Assembly (NCBI GenBank): GCA_022953095.1
Contig: JALJCR010000001.1
Span: 1,770,501 to 1,834,500, forward strand
Length of the DNA stretch: 64,000 nucleotides
Source of the DNA: Qipengyuania sp. ABI-127-1
Lineage (GTDB): Bacteria; Pseudomonadota; Alphaproteobacteria; Sphingomonadales; Sphingomonadaceae
Direction of reading: 5' to 3'
Shown: positions 62,692-64,000 of the stretch, piece by piece
How positions within the stretch are numbered: position 1 is the stretch's first letter
Layout of the letters: every line of letters starts with the position of its first letter
The notes under the pieces: generated by a model
Seen by the model: the letters and a program-made list of their open reading frames with translations, nothing else
What the model was told of the DNA's origin: nothing
The model's database searches: none
Program-made: the position numbers and the translations under genes

Positions 62692-64000
62692 TCAGGCGTA
62701 TAGCCCCTGCAGATACCAGTTAGGCGGACCGCCGCGCCCGTCGCCGATGATACCCAGGCGGTAAATCCAGTAACGCCGCCCTTTCTCGTCCTCGATCCGG
62801 TAATAGTCGCGCAGACGGGCACCTCCGCGCTCGCACCACCATTCTGGTGCGATACGCTCAGGTCCCTCGACGCGCACAACATCATGGACCTGCCCCCGCC
62901 AGCGGAAACGCTGCGGATAGCCGTCGGGCGTCGCATAGAGCACCGCGATTTTCTCCGGAGTGTCGAGCAGCTTGAGCGGCCGCGCATGGAAGGCCAATTG
63001 CCCCTGCGAAGCAGGTTCAGGGCTGAGCGGCGGCTGCCAACGCTGCGCTCGCTCGGGGATATGGCTGGCGAACGGCATCGGACGGTTGATCGCCTGTGCA
63101 CCGAGCCGCACCGTCAGCCTGTCGATACAGGCCGCAAGACTGGTTCCACGGTTTTCCGTCGCCGCCTCGATATCGGCCTGCTCCAGCGCCAATGGTTCGG
63201 CCCAGCTGGCGCGCAGGCGCAGCATTTCGATCCCGAAGCCAGCATCTATATCGTCGAGACGGACAGCGAAGAGCCGCACGATATGCTCTGGGTCGCGCGT
63301 GGCCTCGGCCATTTCAAGGCGGCGAACCACCACTTCGTCATCCACGCGCCACAAGCCCAGTTCGAGCCGCCGCGCACCCTGCCCCTGCCCCTCGAGTTCA
63401 CGTGCCATGTCCTCGGCAAGGTCGGCAACCACCCGGTCGAGCAATTCGCGATGCCGGATCGGTTCGACCAGGCGGCGCTGAACCAGCGGCATTTGTTGCG
63501 GGATCACCGGCAATAGTGGTTCGGGTACACGGCCAAACAATTGGTCGAGCCGGATCAGAGGGTTGGCGGCAGGCGATTTACGATTGCGAAAACGCCTCTG
63601 GATCGCATCGCGGCCAATGGTGCCAATCTCGCCCAGGCGCTTGAGGCCGAGGCGGCGCAGAACGGTCAGCACATCCCGATCGAGCCGCAGCGCGGCCACG
63701 GGCAGGTCGGCCAAGGCCCGCTCGATTGGCTCGCCCCGCTCCACAATTGCCCTATCCGGGCCGAAATGGGTCATGGCCCAGGCTGCTCCGGCAGTCGGGG
63801 CGATGGCGGCACGAATGGTCAACCGCCGTCTGGCGAAGGCTTCGTACACATCGTCCAGCAGGCGTTCCTCGCCACCGAACAGATGCGGTACCGCGGTCAC
63901 ATCGACCAACAGGCTATCGGGTACATCGAGCGCCGACCACGGCCCCCAACGCTGAGCCCACACGGCGAGACGCTCGAGAAAGAGGAGATCGCCGGCCGGA
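62692..64000 (-). CDS. imuB: ImuB (Y-family polymerase-like mutasome protein), 5' end outside the window
   Basis: The last ~436 codons of an ImuB-like protein, open at the right edge (frame continues through ...LLFLERLAVWAQRWGPWSAL). SLLVDVTAVPHLFGGEERLLDDV is the palm-domain motif; ImuB is known to lack the catalytic acids and to act as the bridge between ImuA, ImuC and the sliding clamp. LRLDRDVLTVLRRLGLKRLGEIG is the helix-hairpin-helix area. The C-terminal ~100 residues (WRGQVHDVVRVEGPERIAPEWW) are the ImuB tail. The clamp-binding motif was not found with certainty. Upstream genes (imuA, lexA) are outside the window. Confidence 0.88.
   Translation of the reverse strand, partial: PAGDLLFLERLAVWAQRWGPWSALDVPDSLLVDVTAVPHLFGGEERLLDDVYEAFARRRLTIRAAIAPTAGAAWAMTHFGPDRAIVERGEPIERALADLPVAALRLDRDVLTVLRRLGLKRLGEIGTIGRDAIQRRFRNRKSPAANPLIRLDQLFGRVPEPLLPVIPQQMPLVQRRLVEPIRHRELLDRVVADLAEDMARELEGQGQGARRLELGLWRVDDEVVVRRLEMAEATRDPEHIVRLFAVRLDDIDAGFGIEMLRLRASWAEPLALEQADIEAATENRGTSLAACIDRLTVRLGAQAINRPMPFASHIPERAQRWQPPLSPEPASQGQLAFHARPLKLLDTPEKIAVLYATPDGYPQRFRWRGQVHDVVRVEGPERIAPEWWCERGGARLRDYYRIEDEKGRRYWIYRLGIIGDGRGGPPNWYLQGLYA

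Overview
The window looks like the chromosome of a marine or freshwater alphaproteobacterium of the order Sphingomonadales, probably close to Erythrobacter/Qipengyuania. This is inferred from the GC-rich sequence, a COQ4-type ubiquinone protein, a carotenoid-cleaving dioxygenase, a GTTC-N7-GTTC LexA box, sphingomonad-style gene neighbourhoods (rpiB-glyA-nrdR; phoR...pst-phoU-phoB; xseB-ispA-coaD-ppi-queA) and palindromic repeats of the kind common in this order. No insertion sequence, prophage, CRISPR array or rRNA operon is visible. Gene density is very high. Many neighbours share ATGA/TGATG start-stop overlaps, and several convergent pairs share their stop codons.

Region by region. 0.1-5.2 kb: rpiB, glyA, a small membrane protein, nrdR and a TrmJ-like tRNA methyltransferase, then chorismate mutase (minus), rpsD with a strong terminator, and a flavodoxin-fold oxidoreductase. 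5.4-18.5 kb, mostly minus strand: a secreted S9 peptidase, an M50-like membrane protein, tgt, a DUF481 outer-membrane protein, an OMP barrel, an ABC-2 exporter, and a carotenoid oxygenase divergent from a TetR regulator. These are followed by queA, a periplasmic cyclophilin, coaD, ispA and xseB. 18.6-25.6 kb: a YdjM-like membrane protein, purL, a DUF3052 protein, a nitroreductase, coq4, and serB/miaA divergent with overlapping starts.

25.6-38.0 kb is dominated by branched-chain amino acid synthesis. The order is ilvB, a translationally coupled 99-codon gene of unknown function, ilvN, a methyltransferase and ilvC, and later leuA behind a leader peptide rich in Leu/Ile codons with alternative hairpins. 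Between ilvC and leuA lie a DUF6151/GFA-like protein, an alpha-hydroxy-acid oxidase, two alpha/beta hydrolases and a thioesterase. A MASE1-PAS-GGDEF diguanylate cyclase follows leuA. 38.3-44.2 kb: an amidohydrolase, a nitronate monooxygenase, an AHH-type putative nuclease behind an unrecognised gene and a flavodoxin, and recJ.

44.3-53.2 kb: two identical tRNA-Glu(UUC) genes and then a complete phosphate-starvation regulon (phoR, a phosphate-selective porin, pstSCAB, phoU, phoB). Three PhoB boxes are visible, each built of three 7-bp half-sites at 11-bp spacing, before the porin, pstS and phoB. 53.3-55.0 kb: a lipoprotein and an extensin-like protein, convergent.

55.1-64.0 kb is a DNA damage-tolerance locus. 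A LexA box precedes a minus-strand operon encoding a radical-SAM DNA repair protein, a UdgX-type uracil-DNA glycosylase fusion and the error-prone polymerase DnaE2/ImuC. An ImuB gene runs off the right edge, and an alpha-type carbonic anhydrase lies between ImuB and the operon. The dnaE2 reading frame has been invaded, in frame, by two different palindromic repeat elements, and a third lies between the radical-SAM and udgX genes. These in-frame insertions, the SOS-controlled radical-SAM/UdgX/DnaE2 unit, and the leuA leader are the most noteworthy observations.
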